Of a stretch of DNA of 64,000 nt, positions 1 to 10,698 are shown one piece after another. Both the position numbers and the translations under genes were made by a program. The number at the start of each line of letters is the position of its first letter. Positions within the stretch are counted from its first letter, which is position 1. The stretch comes from DUZB01 sp963747555 (GTDB taxonomy: Bacteria; Desulfobacterota; DSM-4660; Desulfatiglandales; Desulfatiglandaceae): assembly GCA_963747555.1 (NCBI GenBank), contig CAVVFZ010000035.1, positions 124,001-188,000 on the forward strand. The letters are read 5' to 3'. The notes beneath the pieces were generated by a model that made no database searches, was not told where the DNA came from, and worked only from the letters and a program-made list of their open reading frames with translations.

Positions 1-2
1 TC

Positions 3-1932
3 AATGGCGTGATAGTCTATTTTCTAAGCGGCCTAATCCTCAGCCGCCTCTTAAAACCCACGGATGAATCGTCCTCCATTTCCAATCTCGAATCCCGAGG
101 CGTCAGGTATAAAGCGTCAATTCCCCTGATCGCTCTTTTCACCGCCTTGATTTTTGTAGCCCACCCCATACAGACCCAGGCCGTGGCTTATATCTGTCAG
201 CGGTACGCTTCCCTCGCGGCCCTTTTTTATATGCTCTCCGTGCTGTTTTACCTGAAAGGCAGGATGGTACAGCGATCAAGTATCCCACGGAAAATCACCG
301 GCGAGAATATGGGGCAGCAGGTAGTGCGCCCGTCGAGATCCAGGCTAACGCTCAGAATGCTCGTCCTCTATTCCCTGTGCATTCTTTCCGGAATCTTGGC
401 CTTCCTGAGCAAGCAGACGGCTGCAAGCCTGCCGTTAGCTATTCTTCTGGTGGAGGTCATGTGTATTGACAGCTCCTGGGAGGGATGGAAAAAGAAACTG
501 CCGTGGTTAGGGCTGGCCCTGTTGTTTTTGGTGGTCGCTGTGTTTCTGCTGTCAGGGAAACCGGCGGGAACGGGAGCCTTCGGAGAGCTGCTGGAAGATA
601 TTTCCCGGGAGACCCGAGAAACGGAAACAATAAGCCGGTGGAGCTATCTGTGTACCCAGTTTACGGTGGTTACCTCATATATTCGTTTGCTTTTTCTGCC
701 CCTGGGCCAGAATGCGGACCCTGTGTTTCCTTTCAAGACAGGCTTCTTTGATGGACTGACGCCTTTGGCCTTCCTTTTTCTCCTGGCCCTGATGGTGTTT
801 GCCATCCGGGTTCGAAAGAAAATGCCGGCGGTTACATTCGGAATTTTTTGGTTCTTCATCACACTCCTGGTGGAGTCGAGTGTGATTCCCATAAAGGATG
901 CCATGTTTGAACATAGGCTCTATCTCCCCATGTTTGGTTTTGCCATTGGGTTGAGCGCCATGGTTTTTCAAGGGCTTAAAAGGCATTGGGCTTCAGCTGT
1001 GCTCCTGCTGTTTTGTATCGTTCTTGTCTTGGGTGGGCTCGCTTACCACAGGAACAAGGTATGGCAGAACGCCGAGTTGTTCTGGACGGATGTGTTGAAC
1101 AAGAGCCCACAAAACCGAAGAGCGCACACCAACCTGGGAATCGCTCTTAGCAACAATGGAAAGCTTACAGAGGCCATTGAGCAATTTATGGAATCTCTGA
1201 GACTCGAGGCCGGAAGTTGAAGCTGAGTATAATCTGGGCCTTGCATTCGCGCAGCTTGGAGATCCGAAAGCCGCTGAAGATCACTATCGAAAAGCCCTTC
1301 AACTGAAACCCAACCATGTCAAAGCCCTGGTGAATCTGGGTGTTGTTCTTTCCGGACAGAAAAAATTCGAAGAAGCGGCAAGCTATTTTAAGAGGGCAAT
1401 CCAGGTCGATCCCCGCTCCGTGGCGGCACACGTGAATCTGGGTTTTGCCCTTATGAATATGGGTGATACGGATGGGGCGATGCAGCACTATTTAGAGGCC
1501 TTGAGACTTGACGGGAAAGACCCTTATGCCAATTACTACTTAGGGGTTGCTTTTGTTCGAACCGGGAATCTGGATGCTGCCAAACCTTACCTTCTGAAGG
1601 CCCTGGAGATAAACCCGGGATGGGCCATGGCCCACCGGGAAATGGGACTCTTATTAGCGAGACAGAAGGACCTGGATGGCGCCTTGTTTCATTTTTTGGA
1701 AGTGGTTCGTCTGGAACCTGAATCGGCGGAAGCCCATTTCCATCTGGGCCTTGCGCTGATTCAAAGAGGGGACAGGGAACGGGGCATCAGGGAGCTTTCG
1801 GAGGCGGTGCGCATTGAGCCCGGCGTCGAAGAAGTATGTAAATTTTTTGGAAAGGTTCAGGCAGCGCTGAACGAAGCACAAATTGCAAACAGCAGTCAAT
1901 TTGCTATGGGGGGACAGCCTGCAACCAATTGA
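3..1932 (+). CDS. membrane protein with C-terminal TPR repeats (TMTC/PMT-like), 5' partial, one frameshift
   Basis: The frame is open from the window edge, so the N-terminus is missing. The first ~340 visible residues are a series of hydrophobic membrane segments of the kind seen in PMT/TMTC-type glycosyltransferase-C proteins. After these come about seven tetratricopeptide repeats, with recurring N-L-G, A-x-x-x-Y/F and A-L-x-L-x-P signatures. The frame breaks at about 1209: a stop at 1218-1220 interrupts the second TPR, and dropping one G in the run near 1209 restores a normal repeat (L-E-P-E-V-E-A-E-Y-N-L-G) that runs on to the stop at 1932. TMTC-like proteins are polyprenol-dependent mannosyl- or glycosyltransferases, but no substrate can be read here. 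Family is fairly sure, role is not. The single insertion may be a sequence error. Confidence 0.7.
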
Positions 1933-1960
1933 GGATCAGCTCCAGTGGAATATCTTTTGG

Positions 1961-2018
1961 CCTTGGTCCATTTTTGACCTTGGTCATTTTTGACCAAACC
2001 TGGCTGAATCTGTTCAGC
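1961..2018. repeat. imperfect tandem repeat followed by two short palindromes in an intergenic region
   Basis: A 16-17 bp unit (CCTTGG followed by TC(C)ATTTTTGA) occurs twice in tandem at 1961-1993. The second copy forms a perfect inverted repeat, TTGGTCA-N4-TGACCAA (1980-1997). A second perfect palindrome, GCTGAA-N4-TTCAGC, lies at 2003-2018, about two helical turns away centre to centre. The pair lies between the TPR gene (stop 1932) and the CAP gene (start 2223). It could be a double operator for a dimeric regulator or a weak RNA hairpin; no strong T-tract follows. The rest of the 1933-2222 gap shows nothing else I can support. Confidence 0.35.
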
Positions 2019-2222
2019 GCTTGTGTCGTTTCAGTGCCGAACCTTCTCTTGTTCCCATGTTTTGGCGTGAAAGTGCGGGCGCTGAAAGCGAGCGATGGTG
2101 ATGGCGAGTGGAATGGCAATGGGTGTGGAACTGTCTGCTACCTGCGAGAAACAGGATTTTTAAGGAGATGCTCTTTACTTTGGACTATTCCGGGCATGCA
2201 TATTGCAAGGAGACTTGTCACC

Positions 2223-3765
2223 ATGAGATTTCATAAATACCATATCGCGATCATACGTCTTGTCTTCCTGTGCCTGTTTTGCCTGGGAGTATCGAGGGGT
2301 GTGTCGGTTCAGGCGGCGGATTCCGTTCCCGAGGGGACACCTTCCCTTGAAGAAACGACTCTGTTCGACCTTATCAATCAGGCCCGCAAGGATCCATTGA
2401 AGATGGTCGCTTCATTGGGGTTGGATCCTCAAAAAGTTCTACAGGATCTTCCGGAACTTCAGGAAATTCTGACCAAAGGCCTTCCCGCCTTGGGATTTGA
2501 CCGGAAGCTTTACCAGGCCGCGCGCGCACATGTGGAAGAGATGTTTGCCGAAAACTACTACTCTTCCGATTCTCCTGACGGTCGCGGTTATGATGACCGG
2601 ATCAGGGAAACAGGATACGCCCCTTTGAGCACAGGGGAGACCTTAGGGTTTCTGGCCTTCAATAACTTCATCGAACCCGGAGATGCTGTTCAGGTCATCT
2701 TCGAGAAAATGTTTAAGGAAGAACTGGATCCTGCCAGGACCGCTCCAAGAAATATCCTCAACGCCAACATGAGGGAGGCGGGGATTGCCCTAATGGCGGG
2801 GATCTTTCAAGCTTCAGGGGCGCCGTGGAACGCCTATATCGCGGTTGCTGATTTTGCTGATTCCCTTGACCTTTATGCGGTGGAGAAGGGATTGTGGCGC
2901 CTGGTGAATGAAGCACGAAGGTCCCCTTTGCAGGCTCTTGAGGCTGCGGGAATTGATGAAGCCGAGGCGCGAGAGACGCTGGGCGAAGATGCATGGGTTC
3001 TGGATCAGGGCCTGCCGCCCCTTGCTTGGAATGAAAAACTCGAAGCAAGTGCTCTTGCCCACTATTCCGACATGGCCACGCTTATCTATTACGATACCCA
3101 ATCACCCGACGGATCCACGCCGGCGGAGAGGATTGCCTCCACGGGGTATCAGGCGGTACGGGCCGGTGAGGCTTTAGGCTATGCGAGCGTGTATGGTTCT
3201 TCAGACCCAGCTGAAGTTGCCCGTATGATTTTTGAATCGATGCTGCGGGCTGAGCTGACTGCCTGAGGCAACCGTGCAAAAGTTTATCTTGAGCCCCGAT
3301 CCAAAAGAGATGGGTGTTGCCTGCGGAAAGATCTACTTAGATGCCGAAGAGGGCCAGGAAGGAGTCGCATTCATCATTGTCGCCGACTTTGCCCTTCCGA
3401 CCGATCCGGCTGTCTTCGTGCTGGGTAACGTTTATAGGGATCTGAACGGCGATCACCTATACAATTCCGGAGAAGGAATCGAAGGCCTGACGGTTTCGGT
3501 GGGCGTATTCGGCGAGGAAGCTGTGAACGAAGTGAAGACAGACCCCCTCGGCAACTATCAGGTGGAAGTGACACCGGGTTTTCTGGAGATCGCAGTGCGG
3601 GACGAATCCGGAAAGACGCTCGAAGACAATCTTTTGCTCTGGTGGGAAAACAGCAGTTTGTTGACGGATATAGGTGTAGCTGTTGATGAGGACGTGGCGG
3701 TTGCCGAAAAGAAAATGACGACTTCGTCCTTTTCGAAGGTCCCGTCTTTTGTCATAACCTGGTAA
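2223..3765 (+). CDS. secreted protein with two CAP/SCP (YkwD-like) domains and a C-terminal Ig-like region, one frameshift
   Basis: The start ATG at 2223 is chosen because AAGGAG lies 10 bases upstream and a clear signal peptide follows (basic start, hydrophobic core, cleavage near V-Q-A-A). The frame is open further upstream, but that part is not protein-like. Two tandem CAP domains follow, each beginning with an L-x-x-L-I/V-N-x-A-R motif and a P-L-x-x-L-G/A-A segment; CAP domains occur in secreted proteins of varied or unknown function. The frame stops at 3264-3266. Removing one G at 3261 gives E-L-T-P-E-A, which matches E-L-D-P-A-R in repeat one, and reading continues to 3765. The tail (V-Y-R-D-L-N-G-D, G-N-Y-x-V-E-V) resembles an SdrD-B or carboxypeptidase-regulatory fold. 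Exported, probably surface or periplasmic; function unknown. Confidence 0.72.
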
Positions 3766-3787
3766 GAATAGAAAACAGAATTCTTGC

Positions 3788-3816
3788 TTGACAGAGCATA
3801 CAGATTTTGTTATATG
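3788..3816 (+). promoter_or_regulatory. sigma70-type promoter
   Basis: A perfect -35 box TTGACA (3788-3793) is followed by a 17-base spacer and a -10 box TATATG (3811-3816). It is correctly placed upstream of the exported protein genes starting at 3886, and probably drives the 3886-4977 pair and perhaps the gene at 5173. Confidence 0.6.
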
Positions 3817-3885
3817 CGCCAATAGGTGATTTCTTTTTGTAGATTTGGATAGACAAGGTGAGGAAAGGTGGAGCGGGAACAGTTC

Positions 3886-4472
3886 ATGGGGATAATCAAG
3901 AAAACACTCTTGTTGCTGGTTCTGATGGCCCTATCAATCAACGCACCGGCAATGGCGTCCAATAAGCGACAAGCCGGTGGCTAAGGGCGACGGCTTTGTG
4001 CTAACGGCCTTGGAAGTGAATGAGATATGCAAGCCATACAACGCAAGGCAACGCCAAGCTGAGCGACAAGCAGTGCCTGAACATTGCTCTGCGAATGAGG
4101 CTCTTTGCCGCGGAAGCCGAAAAGATGGGCTTGTCAAAAGATGCTGCGCCCGGGAAGCAGGAGGCCATGACTATTGCGAGAATGAAAGCGCTCTCTGATC
4201 TTTACACGGCCAAACTCTTGGATGGGTATCCGTTGAAGGATGTGGTTATTGAGTCCTATTACTGGGCCCACCCGGAAAAGTTCCGCGAAAAGAACGAAAG
4301 GAAAGATGGGGCAGGTGATCTCAAGCCAATGAATGCGGAGACAAAAACAGTGATCCGGCGGATCATTCTTTCCTCCAAGGCGATAGAAATTGAAAAAGAA
4401 GCGTTTGAGCGTCTGATGAAAAACTACCACGTGAAGATTACGGACGGAACAAAGGGAGCGGCGGATGAATAA
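3886..4472 (+). pseudogene. exported SurA/PpiC N-terminal-domain-like protein, two frame breaks
   Basis: ATG 3886 begins a signal peptide (G-I-I-K-K-T-L-L-L-L-V-L-M-A-L, ending A-M-A). The reading frame then shifts near 3967 (K-P-V-A-K-G-D-G-F-V-L-T) and again near 4035, after which an unbroken helical domain runs to the stop at 4472. Its pattern (L-R-M-R-L-F-A-A-E-A-E-K-M-G-L, later Y-Y-W-A-H-P-E-K-F-R-E) is that of the alpha-helical chaperone part of SurA/PrsA/parvulin-type proteins. No peptidyl-prolyl isomerase domain follows, so if intact it would be a short chaperone-only member of about 190 residues. It overlaps the start of the next gene by 8 bases. The breaks may be sequence errors. 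Confidence 0.5.
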
Positions 4473-4977
4473 GACTCTTCGCGCCATAGTGTGCGGGCAT
4501 CGTGGTCCTGCTGCTTTCCATGATCTTCTGCGACCAGGGATTTGCGGCCGATGACAAAGTGACCGACGGGATGCCCCAAAATGCCATAAAGGTTATCTAT
4601 GGGCCGGATTCGAACGGCCCATCGAACTTCTGGCCTGATAAGTGCCCTGGAGAAAGTCTTTCTTGCCTACTGGAATGCGAGGCTTTCCCGGAATTGGGAA
4701 GAAGCCAGAAAAATGGAGGCGCCCTATTTTCAGGAAATGACCACCCCGAGCAGATACAAGGTGTACCTGACTGCAGGGAGAAAGAACCAGGTAAAAGAAC
4801 TGCAGCTTCTGCAGTTCAATTGGGAAGAGGAGCAATTGTGCAGCGATAAGCATGGTATTGCAAATTCAACAGAACGGCGGGAAGATCAAGAAAGTCCATT
4901 TATCCGATTATTGGGTGAAGGCGGGAAATGAATGGTACCACGTGATAAAGGATGCGTTTTTCTTCCCGGGTGTGTAA
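4465..4977 (+). pseudogene. small exported NTF2-like protein, several frame breaks
   Basis: ATG 4465 overlaps the end of the upstream gene, and a signal-type hydrophobic stretch continues in a second frame from about 4496 (I-V-V-L-L-L-S-M-I-F). A third frame carries the main domain (L-E-K-V-F-L-A-Y-W-N-A-R, then N-W-E-E-A-R-K-M-E-A-P-Y-F) and a last frame gives V-L-Q-I-Q-Q-N-G-G-K-I-K, D-Y-W-V-K-A-G-N-E-W-Y-H-V and the stop at 4977. Read across the breaks, this is a protein of about 165 residues resembling NTF2/SnoaL-like folds (helix, then a strand ending W-Y-H-V). Three breaks in 500 bases mean either bad sequence or a dead gene. Function unknown; co-transcribed with the SurA-like gene. Confidence 0.42.
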
Positions 4978-5172
4978 AATGCTCGGGGAAGAAACCGATC
5001 ACTGCGTTTATGGAGATTGGTCGGGGATGGTCATATATTGCAGTTTTATAAGCGAAAGGAGGTGAGAGTTCTTGTTGTGACGTTTTTCGGTCGGCTGTCG
5101 GCTGACCGGCAAAGAAAGGAAGAATGGAACGGAATGTTAACTATTGAAATGTTTTTTTTGGAGGAGAAAGTT

Positions 5173-6546
5173 ATGAAAAGAATTGCAAAATGGATGGGTA
5201 TTTTGATCTCAGTGTTGTTCCTGAGCGGTTCCGCCTGGGGATATAATGCGCTTGACCACGTCAAGGTCTCGCCAAATCAAAAAGGGGATTTGTTGCTTTT
5301 TAAGTATTATGTGGTAGATAACGGCGGATGGGAAACCAAGATTTCGGTAACCAATACGAACATGGCAGGCCACCGTGGTTGCCAAGGTCATTATCAGAAG
5401 CTACAAGAACAGCACCGAGCTTTTGGACTTCCTTATCTACCTGTCACCGGCTGATGTGTGGACCGCGAAGCTGTATTGGGACGGAACCCAAACAAAGATC
5501 TACAGTGAAGACAGCAGCTGCCTGAACGCGGCCGGCAATTTTGCAAGCCCGGAGGCGCCACTGGACTTCGCCCTGAAGACGATTGGAACGCAGTATATGC
5601 CTTTCTGCCCTGATGATTCCACAGCAATTGGATACACCTATGTCGTTCAGAGTGCCTGGTCGAATGCACTCTGGCACGGAGCTACGAATTTCGGCACGCC
5701 TGGAGTTACCAAAGGCCGCCATTAAGACAATACTATGAGATTGGGTGCTGATGGACCTTTCGAGGTTTGGAACAATGGGGTAGCAGGCATCTCCACACAA
5801 ACATGGAATAACTCACTTTTGGGCTATCAGGTTTTTTCGAATGCGACCTTAGGTCTTTTTAGCTCCGCCGTTCAGGCCCTGGCCATGAACGATTATAAGA
5901 GCACGGTATACTTGCAGCTGACGGAAACAAACAGGCTTGGAAATGAATGATTCTAATAACACGCTGGCCGAAATAGAGGCTGCACTTTCAAAAGAGTTAT
6001 CTCGCCATGCCTTACGTGGAAAGCGATGCTGCGCCACGGTGCATGTCCTTGGTTTCCCGACCAAATACACCAAGGGGCTACTGTGCACCAAATTAACTTT
6101 TGATGGCCCATTTTTTGCTGACAATGGGCAAATGAGACAACCTACACAGTGCCGCTGGAAATGTGAGAATATGGGATGTTAATGAGGTTTACAGTTCTAC
6201 GAATATATTCTCCCCTTCTCCGACAGCGCGGACTGAGGGATGAAGTAAACCTTTTGGCGGTTTCCGCAATAAACGGGGATAATTTCCCGGAGGGTTGGGT
6301 CACCTACCCATTCATTGAGCTTTATACTGGGACGTGTTTAGCACACTGTTACCGTGATGAATGGCGGCTGACAACAGTATCACTATACCGGCGCTCCGGC
6401 TGTGTGTACGGTTGTGTTCTTCGGGCTTGGCGATGCTTACGCAATCGATGGCGCGTGGACTGAGGGCATGGTGCACGTTGCCAGGCGACAAATCGCACTT
6501 CCGGGCTTACCAGTATGCGACGCGTACAGTCCATTTCCACCAGTAG
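5173..6546 (+). pseudogene. secreted protein of unknown function, repeatedly frameshifted
   Basis: ATG 5173 has a strong ribosome binding site (GGAGGAG, 7 bases upstream) and a signal peptide (M-K-R-I-A-K-W-M-G-I-L-I-S-V-L-F ending S-A-W-G). The mature start is V-V-D-N-G-G-W-E-T-K-I-S-V-T-N-T-N. The protein then jumps frame at about 5370 and continues V-V-A-K-V-I-I-R-S-Y-K-N-S, Y-L-S-P-A-D-V-W-T-A-K, with further breaks near 5715, 5945, 6000-6250 and 6370-6480. The likely end is at 6546 (R-A-Y-Q-Y-A-T-R-T-V-H-F-H-Q). The intact form would be about 450 residues. I recognise the layout (beta-rich exported protein with a L-S-P-x-D-V-W-T motif) as a hypothetical family seen in deltaproteobacteria; no function is known to me. 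Confidence 0.5.
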
Positions 6547-6701
6547 TTAGTAAGGCGGAGAGGAAACAACAAAGACCGGCCGGCTTCTTTTGAGGAGGCC
6601 TTCAGGCTTGGCTGGCATCAAGTGAAGAAGTGTTATAAGCATTAAAAATGAACAGTTAGCCGCTAGAGCTCGGTGTATGCTCGGCTTAGGCGCAACGGTA
6701 A

Positions 6702-6754
6702 AAGGCTGCCTCGGCCGCATTTTCGTATTGTGGATGAGGCAGCCTTTTTTTTTT
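6702..6754 (+). terminator. strong intrinsic terminator
   Basis: A perfect 11-bp stem, AAGGCTGCCTC (6702-6712) pairing with GAGGCAGCCTT (6736-6746), is followed by an unbroken run of ten T (6745-6754). It closes the exported-protein block and separates it from the glycan cluster. The surrounding gap 6547-6891 holds nothing else I can support. Confidence 0.9.
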
Positions 6755-6891
6755 GTATGGACTTTCTTGGGGACTGAAGGGAGCGATTTCGGCGGGTCTC
6801 GGTTCTTGTACGGGCTTCTTTACGGTGCCATGGTGTTGGTATTATCGGCATTTTATGGAAAAACGAATGGAAAAGCCGAGGGAAGGTCTAT

Positions 6892-7688
6892 TTGCTTGTA
6901 GGGGGGCCTGTTATTGCGGCATGGGCTCATCGACAGCTTCTCCGGCAATTTGTGGCAAGGGAGATCAAGGGGCGATTTCGCCGGTTCGGCCGCGGGTATA
7001 TTGTGGGCGGTTATCAATCCGCTGGCGACCATCGTGGTGTATTTGTTCGTTTTTTCCCTTGTTCTTCGTGTCACGGTGAGCGTGGAGGAAGCGGGAACCA
7101 CTCTTTTCTCGCTTTTTTTTCTTTCAGGGCTTCTGCCCTGGCTTCTTTTCGCTGAAGGGCTTTCGCGATCTGTCGGGTGCCTGCTGGAAATGCCAACCTG
7201 ATTACGAAAGTGGTTTTTCCGGTGGAACTCCTTCCCGTTGGCGCTTGTTATCCGCCTATATTGTCAATGGAATCGGATTTGTGCTTTTTCTCCTCTATCT
7301 TGCCATCATCGGCTACCTGCATCTAACCTGGCTCTTCCTTCCCGTTGTGGTCGTGGCGTTATTCTTTTTTTCCTGGGGGATTGCTTCCTTTCTGTCGGCG
7401 GCCGCGGTTTTCATTCGCGACATTCAGGAGCTTTTAGGGATCGTGCTGATGGTCATGTTTTTCTCCACCCCTATTATTTATCCTCCATCCATGGTTCCGA
7501 AGGATCTGTCCTGGTTTCTTTACGTAAATCCCATGGCCGTCTTCGTTTCGGTGATTCGGGATGTGATTCTGCGGCACCAAAATCATCCCGGGACCATGAT
7601 TGCCGTGGTGGCTCTCGGGTTCTTCTCCTATGTCCTGGGGTCATGGTTTTTCATGCGGGCCAAATCCGCGTTCGGAGATGTGCTTTAG
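6892..7688 (+). pseudogene. wzm: ABC-2 type polysaccharide export permease (Wzm-like), several frame breaks
   Basis: Read across frames, this gives a permease of about 265 residues: N-terminal L-L-R-Q-F-V-A-R-E-I-K-G-R-F, then L-W-A-V-I-N-P-L-A, several membrane segments (V-V-Y-L-F-V-F-S-L-V; L-F-F-L-S-G-L-L-P-W), the N-L-I-T-K-V-V-F-P-V-E signature of ABC-2/Wzm proteins, and an open 3' half from 7245 (F-F-S-T-P-I-I-Y-P, then Y-V-N-P-M-A-V). The breaks lie near 6975, 7190 and 7240. Wzm forms the channel that flips or exports lipid-linked O-antigen or capsule across the inner membrane with Wzt, encoded at 9482. TTG 6892 with GGGAAGG upstream is the best start. Family is sure; whether the gene is intact is not. 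Confidence 0.78.
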
Positions 7689-7781
7689 GTATTCCTTGGC
7701 GGGCGGGGCAGGGTTAACAAGGTAAAATAATAGATATGTTGATACTATTGTGTGGATTGATGTTAAGGGGGGGACATAGGC

Positions 7782-8630
7782 ATGGAGCCCGCGGAATTCA
7801 GACGCATTATACACAAAGCCCATGAAAGTGTTGCGCCGAACTATGGTGCGCTTTCCTTGGGCCGGCGCTGTATCCGGGAGGTCTTTGGCACACTGGAACT
7901 ACATTCGAAACGTAGAAGGCCCGGTATCGACTATTGTTCGGAAACATGAAGTATTGGGCCCGGTTTACGCTTCTTGATGCGGGTTGTGGAAACGGTCAAC
8001 TGTTTCACCTGTATTCTAAGTTGGGGCGCGGGTCGTATACGGCATCGATTTCAGCACGAATATGCTTCGTCACGCGCAGAAAAGGGCACAGACCTGTGCG
8101 ATCAATTTCAGTGGTATGCGAGGTCGCCTGGAAAATTTGGACTTTATTGCGGGGAGCCCCTTTGATCTGATCAATTTTTATGGCGTAATCGAGCATCTGG
8201 TCGATCCTCTCCAGGTGTTGTCTCAACTGGTTCGCGTGCTTGCGCCCGGGGGCCTGTTAATTGTAGGAGTCCCCCGGAAAGGCAGCATGGCATGGTTGAC
8301 ATACGCGCTGTTTCATTATTCTCTGGAGGGCTTTGGGGCGGTCCTAAAACGTGGGCCAGATGGCTCCTTCAGGGTGAAGCGAAAGATGGCCTTGTATCTT
8401 TTTTTTCGAGAAAGAGATTCGAGATTTATTTATCATTTGAAAGGGGTGCATGTGATCCCGACCGTTTCCCCATTGCCTATGGAGGTGTTCTTGGGGCCGC
8501 CCGCGCGGATTCTCGAGAAGGCGGCAAACCCCGGCGGTATGATCTCATTGACCGATGGAACCATCTGGCGAAAGTATGCGGCATGATTCCGGCTGGGGAA
8601 TATGTGGTATTTCGAAAATATTCGGGATGA
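7782..8630 (+). pseudogene. class I SAM-dependent methyltransferase, frameshifted
   Basis: ATG 7782 follows a purine-rich ribosome binding site (GGGGGG). The protein begins E-P-A-E-F-R-R-I-I-H-K-A-H-E. A second frame carries motif I of SAM-binding methyltransferases (L-L-D-A-G-C-G-N-G-Q at about 7970), a third carries the middle motifs (F-D-L-I-N-F-Y-G-V-I-E-H-L and L-A-P-G-G-L-L-I-V-G-V-P), and the last ends G-M-I-P-A-G-E-Y-V-V-F-R-K at 8630. This is the Methyltransf_11/23 pattern, usual in glycan clusters for O-methylation of sugars. It overlaps the start of the next gene. At least three breaks are present. Confidence 0.6.
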
Positions 8631-9482
8631 CAGGAAGCAACAAGTCGATAAAGAGCGCAGTCTGACATGGGAAATGGCAAAGAATTCTCGTTTCTGGAAA
8701 CAACGAATGCTTACTGCTGCCGAAAAGAAAGTTGATTACGGAGAGCCCCTCCCTGAACTGGATGAGCAGTTCCTTGCGGTGTGGTCAAGACATTATGCTT
8801 CGATCGTCTCCTTTATCAACCTTGTTCGCCGCTGCTGGAAATTGGAACCGGTTATGGGATCTTGGCGTCTGGACTGGCAAAAATTACAGGGAGTGACGCT
8901 GGTTTCCACCGAACATCCGTCGCGTGCCTATTTTTTTCGGCCGAGCTTATCGACACTTTCTTGACGAGGAACCAGGTGTGTCTGATCGGGAACGATTTAA
9001 TCGATGGCCTTCCGTTTTTGTCGGTTCTAATTTCAACAGGTTTATTTTTGTGATGTTATTGAACATCTGCCCATGGGGGGAGTAGGCAAGGTGCTTGATG
9101 AAATTCACAGGGTTTTGCGGCCAGCAGGAGTTTTGATTCTTTCCACACCTAATTTAAACCGATTGTCTAATTTATTTCGGTTCTTTTCGGGTTTTATTCG
9201 GTCAATCCGCCCTTCGAGATAAGCAGACACGGTGAGACGTACGGGCATATTCGGGAATTCGCCCCAAAAGAGATGAGCAATATCCTTTCCCGGCATGGTT
9301 TTCATGTTACGGGGCGAAGGTATGGTCTGAATCCATACTATACGGCTGAGGCATTTGGAAGCTCCAACATCTATTTTCATAAAAAAAGGCCTAATGATCA
9401 ACCGGATGACTGCCGTGGGATGTGGCGTATTTTTCCCGGAATTGGGGATCAGATGTTTTTGACGGCCGTGGGAGAAACCTGA
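8626..9482 (+). pseudogene. second class I SAM-dependent methyltransferase, heavily frameshifted
   Basis: ATG 8626 overlaps the previous stop. The pieces in order are: W-E-M-A-K-N-S-R-F-W-K-Q-R-M (8670-8710), SAM motif I L-L-E-I-G-T-G-Y-G-I-L-A-S-G-L-A at about 8830, then F-C-D-V-I-E-H-L-P (9055), L-D-E-I-H-R-V-L-R-P-A-G-V-L-I-L-S-T-P-N (9095-9155), and a C-terminal stretch from 9273 ending at 9482. The order and spacing fit a methyltransferase of about 285 residues of the Methyltransf_11/23 type. The stop overlaps the wzt start (ATG 9482), indicating one operon. At least four breaks occur, so it is nonfunctional as sequenced or the sequence is poor. Confidence 0.55.
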
Positions 9483-10698
9483 TGGGGATCAGGATGCAAA
9501 ACGGTGATTGGACCAGGAAGAACCATGACACGCTTGAGGCGAGAAACCTTTCTAAAATTTATCGTTTTTATGCAAAACCGATCGACCGGCTCAAAGAGGC
9601 TGTTTTGCGCCGGCCGTTTCACCAGGTTATAGAGAGCCTCTCAAATATTTCCTTTTCAGTATCGGATGGCGCTTCCATTGGGATTGTTGGAGAAAATGGG
9701 GCGGGTAAAAGCACCTTGCTGAAAATTCTGGCGGGGACGCTCACTCCCACCTCAGGAGAAATCGTCAGGCACGGACGGGTGGCCGCGCTGCTGGAGTTGG
9801 GCGCAGGATTTCATCAGGAATTTACCGGCCGAGAGAATATTGTTTTAAATGCATCCCTCATGGGGTTGCAAGAAGGAAATCGAGGAAAAAGAATCTGCTA
9901 TAGTTGAGTTGGCGGAAATCGGGGATTTTATTGACAGACCATTAAATGTATTCTTCGGGTATGGTGGTGCGTTTGGCTTTTTCCATCGCCACCAGCGTGG
10001 ATCCGGATATTCTGATCATCGATGAGGCGCTGAGCGTGGGAGACCAATATTTTCAGAAAAAGTGCATCGACCGCATGATGTCGTTTCGCGACAGCGGTAA
10101 AATTCTTGTTTTTTGCAGCCATGCCATGGTTCTCGTGAATCTGTTGTGCCAGAAAGCGATCTGGCTGGATCACGGCAAAATTCGTAAAACAGGCGATGCT
10201 ACGCGGGTCACCGCCGCCTATGAAAATTATTCGCGCGAAAAGGAAACCGCAAGCCGGAAATCCGCCGCATCTCCGAATTTCGACGCCGCACCGCCGATCA
10301 GGATTCGTTCCATTACACTGAACGGGCGGGAGGAATCGGTCCGTCTGCGCTGTCGAGATGAACTGCGCGTGGGTATTGAGTATGAAGCCCGGGATGACAG
10401 GCCGTTTTGGTTGGCCGCGGGCATTCGTCGCAACGACGGGCTGATCTGCCATGCCGTAAGCATGTCCAGGGATATGGATCGGCCTTTGTCCGGGAAAGGG
10501 GTGGGCAAGGTTGAACTGACGTATTTTTCCCTGCCGTTTTTTCATGGTGAATTTGCGGTTGTCGGAAGTGTATTGGACGACACTGGCATTCATTGCTATC
10601 ACCAAAAGCAGTCCGCGCCCTTTTTCATCATGCCGCCCGAACAGTGGAACAATGAAATGGGGCTGCTGGATTTGCCGCACGCATGGCGGATACTGTAG
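9482..10698 (+). CDS. wzt: ABC transporter ATPase for O-antigen/polysaccharide export (Wzt-like), frameshifted near 9870-9945
   Basis: ATG 9482 overlaps the preceding stop. The Walker A box G-E-N-G-A-G-K-S-T lies at residues 70-78. Wzt-type features follow: L-L-E-L-G-A-G-F-H, then the altered ABC signature Y-S-S-G-M, and Walker B I-L-I-I-D-E-A-L-S-V-G-D. Residues after ~240 form the extra C-terminal domain that in Wzt homologues binds the glycan's modified end. Between 9870 and 9945 the frame moves twice: the first part ends at a stop near 9905, a middle piece reads E-E-K-E-S-A-I-V-E-L-A-E-I-G-D-F, and the rest starts before 9946. With Wzm it would power export of a finished polysaccharide. 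Methyltransferases next door fit termination by methyl capping, as in some Wzt systems; that is inference. Confidence 0.85.
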
